The notes under the pieces were generated by a model. The model saw only the letters and a list, made by a program, of their open reading frames with translations. It was not told the origin of the DNA and made no database searches. Positions 33,129 to 43,063 of a stretch of 64,000 nt of DNA are shown here, one piece after another (the first letter of the stretch is position 1; each line of letters starts with the position of its first letter). Source of the stretch: Cladocopium goreaui (lineage: Eukaryota; Sar; Dinophyceae; Suessiales; Symbiodiniaceae). Location: the NCBI GenBank assembly GCA_947184155.2, contig CAMXCT020006568.1, positions 249,625 to 313,624 of the forward strand. Reading direction: 5' to 3'. Made by a program: the position numbers and the translations under genes.

Positions 33129-34386
33129 ATGACGGCAACTTCCACTGTGGACGACTTGCGGCGTTACTTCGAAAGTTTCTACCGAGAGGGCGGGGAGTTC
33201 CAAAGTGAAGAGTACGAGGACAGCGAGGATTTCGATCATTCCTGGAAGCATCTTCGAACAGGCATCGTTGTGTGGAAAGATGCCATTGATTTGTCAGCAA
33301 GGCCAGGTGCCAAGGCTTTCTTCCACTACACGGGGGAGCTGGCTTTCAGAAACATCACGGCCCTTGAGAAAGAAGCTGCAGAGGTATGGGCCTCACTCAA
33401 AACAGAGGGAGAAAGTGCAAACGCCTGGTGGGGGCGCGGTGTGTACAGCGTCCCTAAATCTCCCGGCAAATGGGCAAACCAGATGGAACTCTTAGATAAC
33501 AATTTCCGAAACATGATGAAGAGGGATGTGGCACTTCATGGTGAAGAGTATGTGAAAAGAGAGTATCCACCACGTGCATCGTTCTGCATTCCTTTGCTCA
33601 TTGACCCAGAGAATGCCTACGACATTTCAGGGAGGCCAACGCCTGAGATGGAGGCAGCAGGAAAGCCACCGGGCACGAATCTCGGCGGCAAGCTGTTGAA
33701 TGAGCCCGCGCAGCCAGAGCGCTGCTCTGTGGTTCTCCAGGAGAGCTTTGAAGGCCCAGGAGCGCACCCTCGGTGCCGAGCATCCTTCCACATTAAACTC
33801 AGTCGGCAATTTGGCGATTTGCCTCGAAGCCATGGGCCAGCTGCAAGATGCAGAAGTGCTCCACAGGAGAGCTTTGGAGGCCCGTGAGCGCACCCTCGGT
33901 GCCGAGCATCCTTCCACATTAAACTCAGTCGGCAATTTGGCGATTTGCCTCGAAGCCATGGGCCAGCTGCAAGATGCAGAAGTGCTCCACAGGAGAGCTT
34001 TGGAGGCCCGTGAGCGCACCCTCGGTGCCGAGCATCCTTCCACATTGGACTCAGTCAACAATTTGGCGATTTGCCTCAAAAACATGGGCCAGCTGAAAGA
34101 TGCAGAAGTGCTCCACAGGAGAGCTTTGGAGGCCCGTGAGCGCACCCTCGGTGCCGAGCATCCTTCCACATTGGACTCAGTCAACAATTTGGCAGTTTGC
34201 CTCAGAGCCATGGGCCAGCTGAAAGATGCAGAAGCGCTCTACAGGAGAGCTTTGGAGGCCCATGAGCGCACCCTCAGTGCCGAGCATCCTTCCACATTGG
34301 CCACAGTCAACAATTTGGCAGAGTGCCTCAGAGCCATGGGCCAGCTGAAAGATGCAGAAGTGCTCTACAGGAGAGCTTCGGAATAG
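33129..34386 (+). pseudogene. Copy 5: N-terminal domain frameshifted from 5 TPRs
   Basis: The first frame (33129-33887, 252 aa) has the intact ART-like motifs FFHYTGELAF and WWGRGVYSVP up to QPERCSVVL, then runs out of the TPR frame after the join GTGGTTCTC/CAGGAGAGC. The TPR frame is open from about 33700 to 34386 with five units (NSVGN twice, DSVNN twice, ATVNN once) and the normal TAG. The frames differ by one base, so no single protein is encoded unless by frameshifting or splicing. The deletion is shared with copy 4. Residues SPGKWANQ differ from SPDRWADR of other copies. Either a decayed gene or a source of a short N-terminal-domain protein. Confidence 0.8.
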
Positions 34387-36521
34387 CCTGAACGGAATAG
34401 CCAGTAAATGCCTCAGCGGCTTTATCACCACGGAAAAAGGCGATCCTGCGGTCGACTATCACCTATAGTGAGGAACTACCACAAGTGTCCACAAGTGCTT
34501 CATGTTACAGACACCGATGATCTCCGTGGGTCAAGTTGGTTGAAGATGCACAGACCTCACCATGTGAAACGCCGCCATCGCCCGAGGTTCAACATGCATC
34601 GCCCAGTGATTCCACACGGCTTTTCCGCCCAGCCCTCAGCTCACGGAACCGACTTCATGCGACATGAGAAGCAGCAACCTGCGGCTTATGGAGCTTCATT
34701 GAGCTATCCTAAGTAATGATCATCAACCTAGGGACCAGCGAAAAAACAATGGTCCATGGTTCATTGTTGATTATACCTCTTACACTTGGCGTGATGTTTT
34801 CCGTCGAAGGTCCAGATGAATAATATTCTCTTGTTCTGTGGTGCCCACATGTGGCGGGTCGCATCTTGAATTGGCAAGCTGTATTGGAATGCTAGGAATA
34901 TTTTTTGAACCCATGGGGAATCTTAAGCATCACGTTGAGGGGTGGTTCTTGTAGATGATAAAATGATTCCACCGACGTCTGACAGGGTGATATCTTTCGC
35001 ATGGGGACAGCTGACAGGTCATCATAGCCATGGATGAGTGATGAAACTTAGTGCGAGATGTTGGAGGTCTGACATGTTGGAAACATATGTTTTTCGTTTG
35101 AGATCTCATAACTGGCGTCCATGTGGAGAAACTGGCGCACATCCAAAAACTGCAGTCTTGATGCGAAATATGATGAACTCCAGTGGATTTGGGGCAGACA
35201 GCATACGCTGTATCCCATGGATGCCAAAAACTGGCGAAATCGTAGATGACGGAAAATGTCGTTGAAAATTTCTCTGAGCGTTTGAATAAATAATAGCTCA
35301 ACATAGCTCAACACAATTGACCCAGAAAGGAGGAAGCCAGATCCTGGACATCTAAAATTGGTGCTTATCCCTGAGTCCCAACTGCAGGTACCCCATCATT
35401 CCTTCGCCATTCTTTCACCGAGCACATCATGATTTGATGGTTACTTCCCGAATCCCCAATATCGGTCAGTTGGTCAAATCTCCATGGTTCTTGGCCAATA
35501 TCAGCCGTTTTGGTGGAATTCCTTTTCTTTATTTGGTTATGTTGAAGATTCCCCGTTTTGGATCGTTTCGGACCATTTTGGTAGGTTGAAGTCGGCAAAT
35601 TTGGGATGGTCGAGCTGCCTTAATGAGTTTGTTTCGCTGGTGGATACCTCAAAATGACAATTTTATTGTGACAAAGGGGATATTACATTGTCCCAATTTG
35701 AGATCTACCTATTTTGTGCGCGCTCCCCATGAAAGTCAAGGATGGTGGATTCCAGCATGACGAAAACCACGCCAATTGCAGATCTAAGGAGAAAATCTTG
35801 TGGACCAGCCAACTCCAATTGCCCTGTGGACCATCTTGTTGGAATGTTTCACGATGAAGTTTTGGGAGGTCTCCTGGCATAGATTCCAGAATTCCAGCTG
35901 GCAGTCGTCTCTGCGATATCCGATCGATTCCAGGTCTCCAGAGCTACAGCAGCCTTCCCCTGCAGAGCCCGACGGAATCGTTCCTTGCCAAGACCGGGCA
36001 GCGTGGGGCGTGGGGCACTGTTTGGTTGATATTTGATATGGTCAACTTTGCTTGCACAACACTCATGAGCTTTGCCTTCAACAGATGCATCATGGCTGCT
36101 GTTTTTTGCTGTTCCTAAGTTCCCAAGGTGCCGTTGCATCATGATTCATTTTGAGGTGGGCTGGATCCAGGTTGACGGATTTTCCGGGCCACAAGCCTAG
36201 CAGAGCGCCGAGCTTGGAGGTGCATTTGGCTCGGAGGCAGGCGAATATCAAGGAGCATCTTTCAGCAGCATAGCAACGCATAGCAACCAGTGCTTGGCAC
36301 TATAGTGTAAGAAGGCGGAACTGTTTTAAGGTAGCTATATAATTCAAGGTACCAACGCATTCAAGGTACCAATCCTAGCTGGGTATGGCATGGTATAGCT
36401 AAATTTAAACATGTCGTGCCACCCCCTGTATGATTGCATGAAGATCTCTAAGCTCCATAAATCTCCATCAGAAAACTGCAGATTGCACACTTGCTTCCGT
36501 CATTCAGTGTGTTTATAAGCC
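34387..36521 (+). repeat. Short array spacer S5
   Basis: Short-class spacer, nearly identical to S4, with a few differences such as GTGGGGCGTGGGGCAC near 36002 and CTATAGTGTAAG near 36300. It contains one small spacer ORF; otherwise no gene seen. Confidence 0.75.
34546..34716 (+). CDS. Small His/Arg-rich spacer ORF, copy 5 (56 aa)
   Basis: Conserved ATG to TAA; differs from copy 4 by one residue (GFSAQ versus GLSAQ). Function and translation unknown. Confidence 0.3.
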   Translation: MHRPHHVKRRHRPRFNMHRPVIPHGFSAQPSAHGTDFMRHEKQQPAAYGASLSYPK

Positions 36522-38669
36522 ATGACGGCAACTTCCACTGTGGACGACTTGCGGTGTTACTTCGAAACCTTCTACCGAGAGGGCGGGGAGTTCCAAAGTG
36601 AAGAGTACGAGGACAGCGAGGATTTCGATCATTCCTGGAAGCATCTTCGAACAGGCATCGTTGTGTGGAAAGATGCCATTGATTTGTCAGCAAGGCCAGG
36701 TGCCAAGGCTTTCTTCCACTACACGGGGGAGCTGGCTTTCAGAAACATCACGGCCCTTGAGAAAGAAGCTGCAGAGGTATGGGCCTCACTCAAAACAGAG
36801 GGAGAAAGTGCAAACGCCTGGTGGGGGCGCGGTGTGTACAGCGTCCCCAAATCTCCCGACCAATGGGCAGACCAAATGGAACTCTTAGATAACAATTTCA
36901 GAAATATGATGAGGCGAGATATGGCACTTCATGGTGAAGAGTATGTGAAAAGAGAGTATCCACCACGTGCATCGTTCTGCATTCCTTTGCTCATCGACCC
37001 AGAGAATGCCTGCGACATTTCAGTGAGGCCAACGCCTGAGATGGAGGCAGCGGGAAAGCCACCGGGCATGAATCTCGGTGACAAGCTGTTGAATGAGCCC
37101 GGGCAGCCAGAGCGCTGCTGTGTGGTTCTCCGGGTGGCTGGGGAGGACGGCGTTGCCAATGCTCGAGCTCGCCTGTTAGATGCTCTGCGAGCACGCGAAG
37201 CGGCTGCTCAGAGTCCTGGCCTCGAGATTGCTGCCAAAACGCGTTTGGGGGTTGCTCTGATGAAGCGAGGCTACTTTCCCGAGAGCAAGATCCTGTCAAC
37301 AAATGTTCTGGAGGCCCAGGAGCGCACCCTCGGTGCCGAGCATCCTTCCACATTGGCCTCAGTCCACAATTTGGCAGATTGCCTCAAAGCTAGGGGCCGG
37401 CTGAAAGATGCAGAAGCGCTCCACAGGAGAGCTTTGGAGGCCCGTGAGCGCACCCTCGGTGCCGAGCATCCTTCCACATTGGCCTCAGTCAACAATTTGG
37501 CAAATTGCCTCAAAGACATGGGCCAGCTGAAAGATGCAGAAGCGCTCTACAGGAGAGCTTTGGAGGCCCGTGAGCGCACCCTCGGTGCCGAGCATCCTGA
37601 CACATTGGGATCAGTCAACGATTTAGCAAATTGCCTCAGAGAGATGGGCCAGCTGAAAGATGCAGAAGCGCTCGACAGGAGAGCTTTGGAGGCCCGTGAG
37701 CGCACCCTCGGTGCCGAGCATCCTTCCACATTGGGCTCAGTCAACAATTTGGCAAATTGCTTCAGAGCCAGGGGCCAGCTGAAAGATGCAGAAGTGCTCT
37801 ACAGGAGAGCTTTGGAGGCCAAGGAGCGCACCCTCGGTGCCGAGCATCCTTCCACATTGTTCTCAGTCGGCAATTTGGCAGAGTGCCTCAGACAGATGGG
37901 CCAGCTGAAAGATGCAGAAGTGCTCCACAGGAGAGCTTTGGAGGCCCAGGAGCGCACCCTCGGTGCTGAGCATCCTTCCACATTGGGCTCAGTCAACAAT
38001 TTGGCGATTTGCTTCCGAGATAGGGGCCAGCTGAAAGATGCAGAAGTGCTCCACAGGAGAGCTTTGGAGGCCAACGAGCGCACCCTCGGTGCCGAGCATC
38101 CTTCCACATTGGGCTCAGTCAACAATTTGGCAGATTGCCTCAGTGAGATGGGCCAGCTGAAAGATGCAGAAGCGCTCTACAGGAGAGCTTTGGAGGCCCG
38201 TGAGCGCACCCTCGGTGCCGAGCATCCTTCCACATTGAGCTCAGTCGGCAATTTGGCGATTTGCCTCAGAGAGATGGGCCAGCTGAAAGATGGAGAAGCG
38301 CTCTACAGGAGAGCTTTGGGCACCCTCGGTGCCGAGCATCCTTCCACACTGCGCTCAGTCGGCAATTTGGCAGAGTGCCTCAGACAGATGGGCCAGCTGA
38401 AAGATGCAGAAGTGCTCCACAGGAGAGCTTTGGAGGCCGAGGAGCGCACCCTCGGTGCCGAGCATCCTTCCACATTGGGCTCAGTCAACAATTTGGCAAG
38501 GTGCCTCCAAGCTAGGGGCCAGCGGAAAGATGCAGAAGCGCTTTACAGGAGAGCTTTGGAGGCCCAGGAGCGCATCCTCGGTGCCGAGCATCCTGACACA
38601 TTGCGCTCAGGCAGCAATTTGGCAAATTGTCTCAGAGCCATGGGCCAGCTGAAAGATGCTTTGAAATAG
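36522..38669 (+). CDS. ART-like N-terminal domain plus 11 TPRs (copy 6, 715 aa)
   Basis: Intact ORF starting at the conserved ATG (STVDDLRCYF). The N-terminal domain keeps FFHYTGELAF and WWGRGVYSVP; it has ACDIS where others have AYDIS, and MMRRDMAL where others have MMKRDVAL. Eleven TPR units follow. One has lost several residues in helix B (YRRALGTLGAEHP), an in-frame shortening that would alter repeat packing. The end is abrupt, GQLKDALK and TAG, so the last helix is cut short. It is followed by a partial 3' flank and then an orphan TPR piece at 38854. Probably a partner-binding protein; activity of the N-terminal domain is inferred. Confidence 0.85.
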   Translation: MTATSTVDDLRCYFETFYREGGEFQSEEYEDSEDFDHSWKHLRTGIVVWKDAIDLSARPGAKAFFHYTGELAFRNITALEKEAAEVWASLKTEGESANAWWGRGVYSVPKSPDQWADQMELLDNNFRNMMRRDMALHGEEYVKREYPPRASFCIPLLIDPENACDISVRPTPEMEAAGKPPGMNLGDKLLNEPGQPERCCVVLRVAGEDGVANARARLLDALRAREAAAQSPGLEIAAKTRLGVALMKRGYFPESKILSTNVLEAQERTLGAEHPSTLASVHNLADCLKARGRLKDAEALHRRALEARERTLGAEHPSTLASVNNLANCLKDMGQLKDAEALYRRALEARERTLGAEHPDTLGSVNDLANCLREMGQLKDAEALDRRALEARERTLGAEHPSTLGSVNNLANCFRARGQLKDAEVLYRRALEAKERTLGAEHPSTLFSVGNLAECLRQMGQLKDAEVLHRRALEAQERTLGAEHPSTLGSVNNLAICFRDRGQLKDAEVLHRRALEANERTLGAEHPSTLGSVNNLADCLSEMGQLKDAEALYRRALEARERTLGAEHPSTLSSVGNLAICLREMGQLKDGEALYRRALGTLGAEHPSTLRSVGNLAECLRQMGQLKDAEVLHRRALEAEERTLGAEHPSTLGSVNNLARCLQARGQRKDAEALYRRALEAQERILGAEHPDTLRSGSNLANCLRAMGQLKDALK

Positions 38670-38853
38670 CCTGAACGGATTAGCCAGTAAATGCCTCAGT
38701 TTGGCCTTATTTTGCTAAAGTTTCACCATGGAAAAAGGTGATCCTGCGGTCGACCACCTCGCCACTGTCCTGACATGATATTTTGAATTTGAATTGCTTT
38801 AACATCATATCATGTCCTATAGTGAGAGTCAGAACCACCACAAGTGTCCATAA
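38670..38853 (+). repeat. Truncated family 3' flank after copy 6
   Basis: Matches the first roughly 180 bases of the normal gene 3' flank (CCTGAACGGATTAGCCAG to CACAAGTGTCCATAAGTG) and then stops inside the small-ORF region, joined directly to TPR-coding sequence. Confidence 0.7.
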
Positions 38854-39132
38854 GTGCTCCACAGGAGAGCTTTGGAGGCCCAGCAGCGCACCCTCGGTGC
38901 CGAGCATCCTGACACATTGGTCTCAGTCAACAGTTTGGCGATTTGGTTCAGACAGATGGGCCAGCTGAAAGATGCAGAAGTGCTCCACAGGAGAGCTTTG
39001 GAGGCCCAGGAGCGCACCCTTGGTGCCGAGCATCCTGACGCATTGGATTCAGTCAACAATTTGGCAGCTTGCCTCAGAGCCATGGGCCAGCTGAAAGATG
39101 CAGAAGCGCTCTACAGGAGAGCTTTGGAATAG
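38854..39132 (+). pseudogene. Orphan TPR fragment (2 TPRs) fused to a 3' flank
   Basis: The sequence changes from a 3' flank to the middle of a TPR unit at AAGTG/CTCCAC, where AAGTG is common to both parents (CATAAGTG in the flank, GCAGAAGTGCTCCAC in the TPR). The fragment reads LHRRALEAQQRTLGAEHPDTL and ends YRRALE and TAG; it includes an unusual AIWFRQMG. No N-terminal domain and no conserved start. It is the footprint of unequal, microhomology-driven recombination between array members. Confidence 0.75.
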
Positions 39133-41353
39133 CCTGAACGGAATAGCCCGCAAATGCCTCCGCTTGGCTTTATTTCGGTAAGGTTTCACCACGGAAAAAG
39201 GCGATCCTGCGGTCGACTATCACCTCGCCACTTTCCCGACATGATATTTTGAATCTGAATTGCTTCAACATCATGTCCTATAGTGAGGAACCACCACAAG
39301 TGTCCATAAGCGTTTCACTCATGTTGTAGACACGGTCACAACCCATGATCCCCGTGGGTCAAGTTGGTTGAAGATGCACAGACCTCACCATGTGAAACGC
39401 CGCCATCGCCCGAGGTTCAACAGGCATCGCCCAGTCCACACGGCCTCCGCCCAGCCCTCAGCTCACGGAACAGACTTCATGCGACATGAGAAGCAGCAAC
39501 CTGCGGCTTATGGAGCTTCTTCATTGAGCTATCCTAAGCAATGATCATCTACCTAAGGACCAACAAAAAAAACAATGGTCCATGGTTCATTGTTTATTAT
39601 GCCTCTAACACTTGGCGTTATGTTTTCCGTCAAAGGTCCAGATTGCATCATGAATAATATTCTCCTGTTCTGTGGTGCCCACATGTGGCGGGTCACATCT
39701 TGAATTGGCAAGCTGTATTGGAATGCTAGGAATATTTCTTGAACCCATGGGGAATCTTAAGCATCACCGTTGAGGGGTGGTTCTTGTAGATGATAAAATG
39801 ATTCCACCAACGTCTGACAGGGTGATATCTTTCGCATGGGGACAGCCGACAGGTCATCATAGCCATGGATGCGTGATGAAACTTCGCGCGAAATGTTGGA
39901 GGTCTGACATGTTGGAAACATTTACAATGTTTTTTTGTTTGAGATCTCATGGCTGGCACGTCCATTTGGATAAACTGGCGCACATCCAAAAGCTGCAGTC
40001 TTGATGCGAAATATGATGAACTCCAGTGGATTTGGGGCAGACAGCATACGCACCCCATTTTGGATGCCAAAAACTGGCGAAATCGTAGATGACGGAAAAT
40101 GTCGCTGAAAATGTCTCACTGAGTGTTTGAATAAATATGAATAAATAATAGCTCAACATAGCTCAACACAATTGACCCAGAAAGGAGGGAGCCAGATCCT
40201 GGACATCTAAAAATGGCGCTTATCCCCGAGTCCTAAGTGCAGGTACCCCATCATTCCTTCGCCATTCTTTCACCGAGCACGTCATGATTTGATGGTTACT
40301 TCCTGAATCCCCAATATCGGTCAGTTGGTCAAATCTCCATGGTTCTTGGCCAATATCAGCCGTTTTGGTGGAATTCCTTTTCTTTATTTGGTTATGTTGA
40401 AGATTCCCCGTTTTGGATCGTTTCGGACCATTTTGGTAGGTTGAAGTCGGCAAATTTGGGATGGTCGAGCTGCCTTAATGAGTTTGTTTCGCTGGTGGAT
40501 ACCTCAAAATGACAATTTTATTGTGACAAAGGGGATATTACATTGTCCCAATTTGAGATCTACAGGTACCTATTTTGTGTGCGCTCCCCATGAAAGTCAA
40601 GGATGGTGGATTCCAGCATGACGAAAACCATGCCAATTGCAGATCTAAGGGGAAAATCTTGTGGACCAGCCAACTCCAATTGCCCTGCGGACCAAGTTTT
40701 GGGAGGTCTCCTGGCATAGATTCCGGAATTCCCGCTGGCAGTGGTCTCTGCGATATCCGATCGATTCCAGGTCTCCAGAGCTACAGCAGCCTTCCCCTGC
40801 AGAGCCCGACGGAATCGTTCCTTGGCACCAAGACCGGGCAGCGTGGGACACTGTTTGGTTGATATTTGATATGGGCAACTTTGCTTGCACAACACTCATG
40901 AGCTTTGCCTTCAACAGATGCATCATGGCTGCTGTTTTTTGCTGTTCCTAAGTTCCCAAGGTGCCGTTGCATCATGATTCATTTTGAGGTGGGCTGGATC
41001 CAGGTTGACGGATTTTCCGGGCCACAAGCCTAGCAGAGCGCCGAGCTTGGAGGTGCATTTGGCTCGGAGGCAGGCGAATATCAAGGAGCATCTTTCAGCA
41101 GCATAGCAACGCATAGCAACCACTGCTTGGCACTAGCTGTAAGAAGGCGGAACTGTTTTAAGGTAGCTATATAATTCAAGGTACCAATGCATTCAAGGTA
41201 CCAATCCTAGCTGGGTATGGCATGGTATAGCTAAATTTAAACATGTCGTGCCACCCCCTGTATGATTGCATGAAGATCTCTAAGCTCCATAAATCTCCAT
41301 CAGAAAACTGCAGATTGCACACTTGCTTCCGTCATTCAGTGTGTTTATAAGCC
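39133..41353 (+). repeat. Short array spacer S6
   Basis: Short-class spacer with a complete family 3' flank, a small ORF, and the direct join near 40585-40591 in place of the 4 kb block. No other gene seen. Confidence 0.75.
39374..39544 (+). CDS. Small His/Arg-rich spacer ORF, copy 6 (56 aa)
   Basis: Conserved ATG to TGA. Compared with copies 1-5 it has lost 4 + 2 bases around RPVHTASAQ and gained 3 bases (ASSLSYPK), leaving the frame intact. Upstream of the ATG a 5-base deletion breaks the frame, so the ATG is the likely start. Confidence 0.3.
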   Translation: MHRPHHVKRRHRPRFNRHRPVHTASAQPSAHGTDFMRHEKQQPAAYGASSLSYPKQ

Positions 41354-42649
41354 ATGACGGCAACTTCCACTGTGGACTTGCGGCGTTACTTCGAAACTCT
41401 CTACCGAGAGGGTGGGGAGTTCCAAAGTGAAGAGTACGAGGACAGCGAGGATTTCAATCATTCCTGGAAGCATCTTCGAACAGGCATCGTTGTATGGAAA
41501 GATGCCATTGATTTGTCAGCAAGGCCAGGTGCCAAGGCTTTCTTCCACTACACGGGGGAGCTGGCTTTCAGAAACATCACGGCCCTTGAGAAAGAAGCTG
41601 CAGAGGTATGGGCCTCACTCAAAACAGAGGGAGAAAGTGCAAACGCCTGGTGGGGGCGTGGTGTGTACAGCGTCCCTAAATCTCCCGACAAATGGGCAAA
41701 CCAGATGGAACTCTTAGATAACAATTTTAGAAATATGATGAAGAGGGATGTGGCACTTCATGGTGAAGAGTATGTGAAAAGAGAGTATCCACCACGTGCA
41801 TCGTTCTGCATTCCTTTGCTCATTGACCCAGAGAATGCCTACGACATTTCAGTGAGGCCAACGCCTGAGATGGAGGCAGCAGGAAAGCCACCGGGCACGA
41901 ATCTCGGCGGCAAGCTGTTGAATGAGCCCGGGCAGCCAGAGCGCTGCTGTGTGGTTCTCCGGGTGGCTGGGGAGGACGGCGTTGCCAATGCTCGAGCTCG
42001 CCTCTTGGATGCTCTGCGAGCACGCGAAGCGGCTTCTCAGAGTCTTGGCCTCAAGATTGCTGCGAAAGCGCGTTTGGGGGATGCTCTGCGGATGCGCGGC
42101 TACTTCCCGGAAAGCAAGATCCTGCTAACAGATGTTCTGAAGGCCCGTGAGCACACCCTCGGTGCCGAGCATCCTGACACATTGGGCTCAGTCAACAGTT
42201 TGGCAGAGTGCCTCGGAGCCATGGGCCAGCTGAAAGATGCAGAAGCGCTCTACAGGAGAGCTTTGGAGGCCCGTGAGCGCACCCTCGGTGCCGAGCATCC
42301 TTCCACATTGCGCTCAGTCAACAATTTGGCAACTTGCCTCCAAACTAGGGGTCAGCTAAAAGATGCAGAAGTGCTCTACAGGAGAGCTTTGGAGGCCCAG
42401 GAGCGCACCTTCAGTGCCGAGCATCCTTCCACATTGGTCTCAGTCAGCAATTTGGCAGTTTGCCTCAAAGCCATGGGCCAGCTGAAAGATGCAGAAGTGC
42501 TTTACAGGAGAGCTTTGGAGGCCCAGGAGCGCACCCTCGGTGCCGAGCATCCTTCCACATTGGTCTCAGTCAGCAATTTGGCAATTTGCCTCGAAGCCAT
42601 GGGCCAGCTGAAAGATGCAGAAGTGCTCTACAGGAGAGCTTCGGAATAG
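41354..42649 (+). CDS. ART-like N-terminal domain plus 4 TPRs (copy 7, 431 aa)
   Basis: The shortest intact copy. The N-terminal domain is complete (FFHYTGELAF, WWGRGVYSVP) and is closest to copy 1 at its start (STVDLRRYFETLY, EDFNHSW), but it has SPDKWANQ as in copy 5's SPGKWANQ, suggesting gene conversion between neighbours. Four TPR units follow (HPDTLGSV, HPSTLRSV, HPSTLVSV twice) and the standard YRRASE end. It shows that a copy can be reduced to a few repeats without losing the frame. Role as for the family. Confidence 0.85.
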   Translation: MTATSTVDLRRYFETLYREGGEFQSEEYEDSEDFNHSWKHLRTGIVVWKDAIDLSARPGAKAFFHYTGELAFRNITALEKEAAEVWASLKTEGESANAWWGRGVYSVPKSPDKWANQMELLDNNFRNMMKRDVALHGEEYVKREYPPRASFCIPLLIDPENAYDISVRPTPEMEAAGKPPGTNLGGKLLNEPGQPERCCVVLRVAGEDGVANARARLLDALRAREAASQSLGLKIAAKARLGDALRMRGYFPESKILLTDVLKAREHTLGAEHPDTLGSVNSLAECLGAMGQLKDAEALYRRALEARERTLGAEHPSTLRSVNNLATCLQTRGQLKDAEVLYRRALEAQERTFSAEHPSTLVSVSNLAVCLKAMGQLKDAEVLYRRALEAQERTLGAEHPSTLVSVSNLAICLEAMGQLKDAEVLYRRASE

Positions 42650-42895
42650 CCTGAACAGAATAGCCAGTAAATGCCTCAGCTTGGCTTTATTTCGGTAAGG
42701 TTTCACCACGCAAAAAGGCGATCCTGCGGTCGACTATCACCTCGCCACTTTCCTGACATGACATTTTGAATGTGAATTGCTTTAACATCATGTCCTATAG
42801 TGAGAGTCAGAACCACCACAAGTGTCCATAAGCGTTTCACTCATGTTGTAGACACGGTCACAACCCATGATCCCCGTGGGTCAAGTTGGTTGAAG

Positions 42896-43063
42896 ATGCA
42901 CAGACCTCACCATGTGAAACGTTGCCAGCGCCCGAGGTTCAACATGCATCGCCCAGTCCACACGGCCTCCGCCCAGCCCTCAGCTTACGGAACCGACTTC
43001 ATGCGACATGAGAAGCAGCAACCTGCGGCTTATGGAGCTTCATTGAGCTATCCTAAGCAATGA
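42896..43063 (+). CDS. Small His/Arg-rich spacer ORF, copy 7 (55 aa)
   Basis: Conserved ATG to TGA, with the same 4 + 2 base loss as copies 6 and 8 (RPVHTASAQ). The first part reads MHRPHHVKRCQRPRF. Function unknown. Confidence 0.3.
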   Translation: MHRPHHVKRCQRPRFNMHRPVHTASAQPSAYGTDFMRHEKQQPAAYGASLSYPKQ

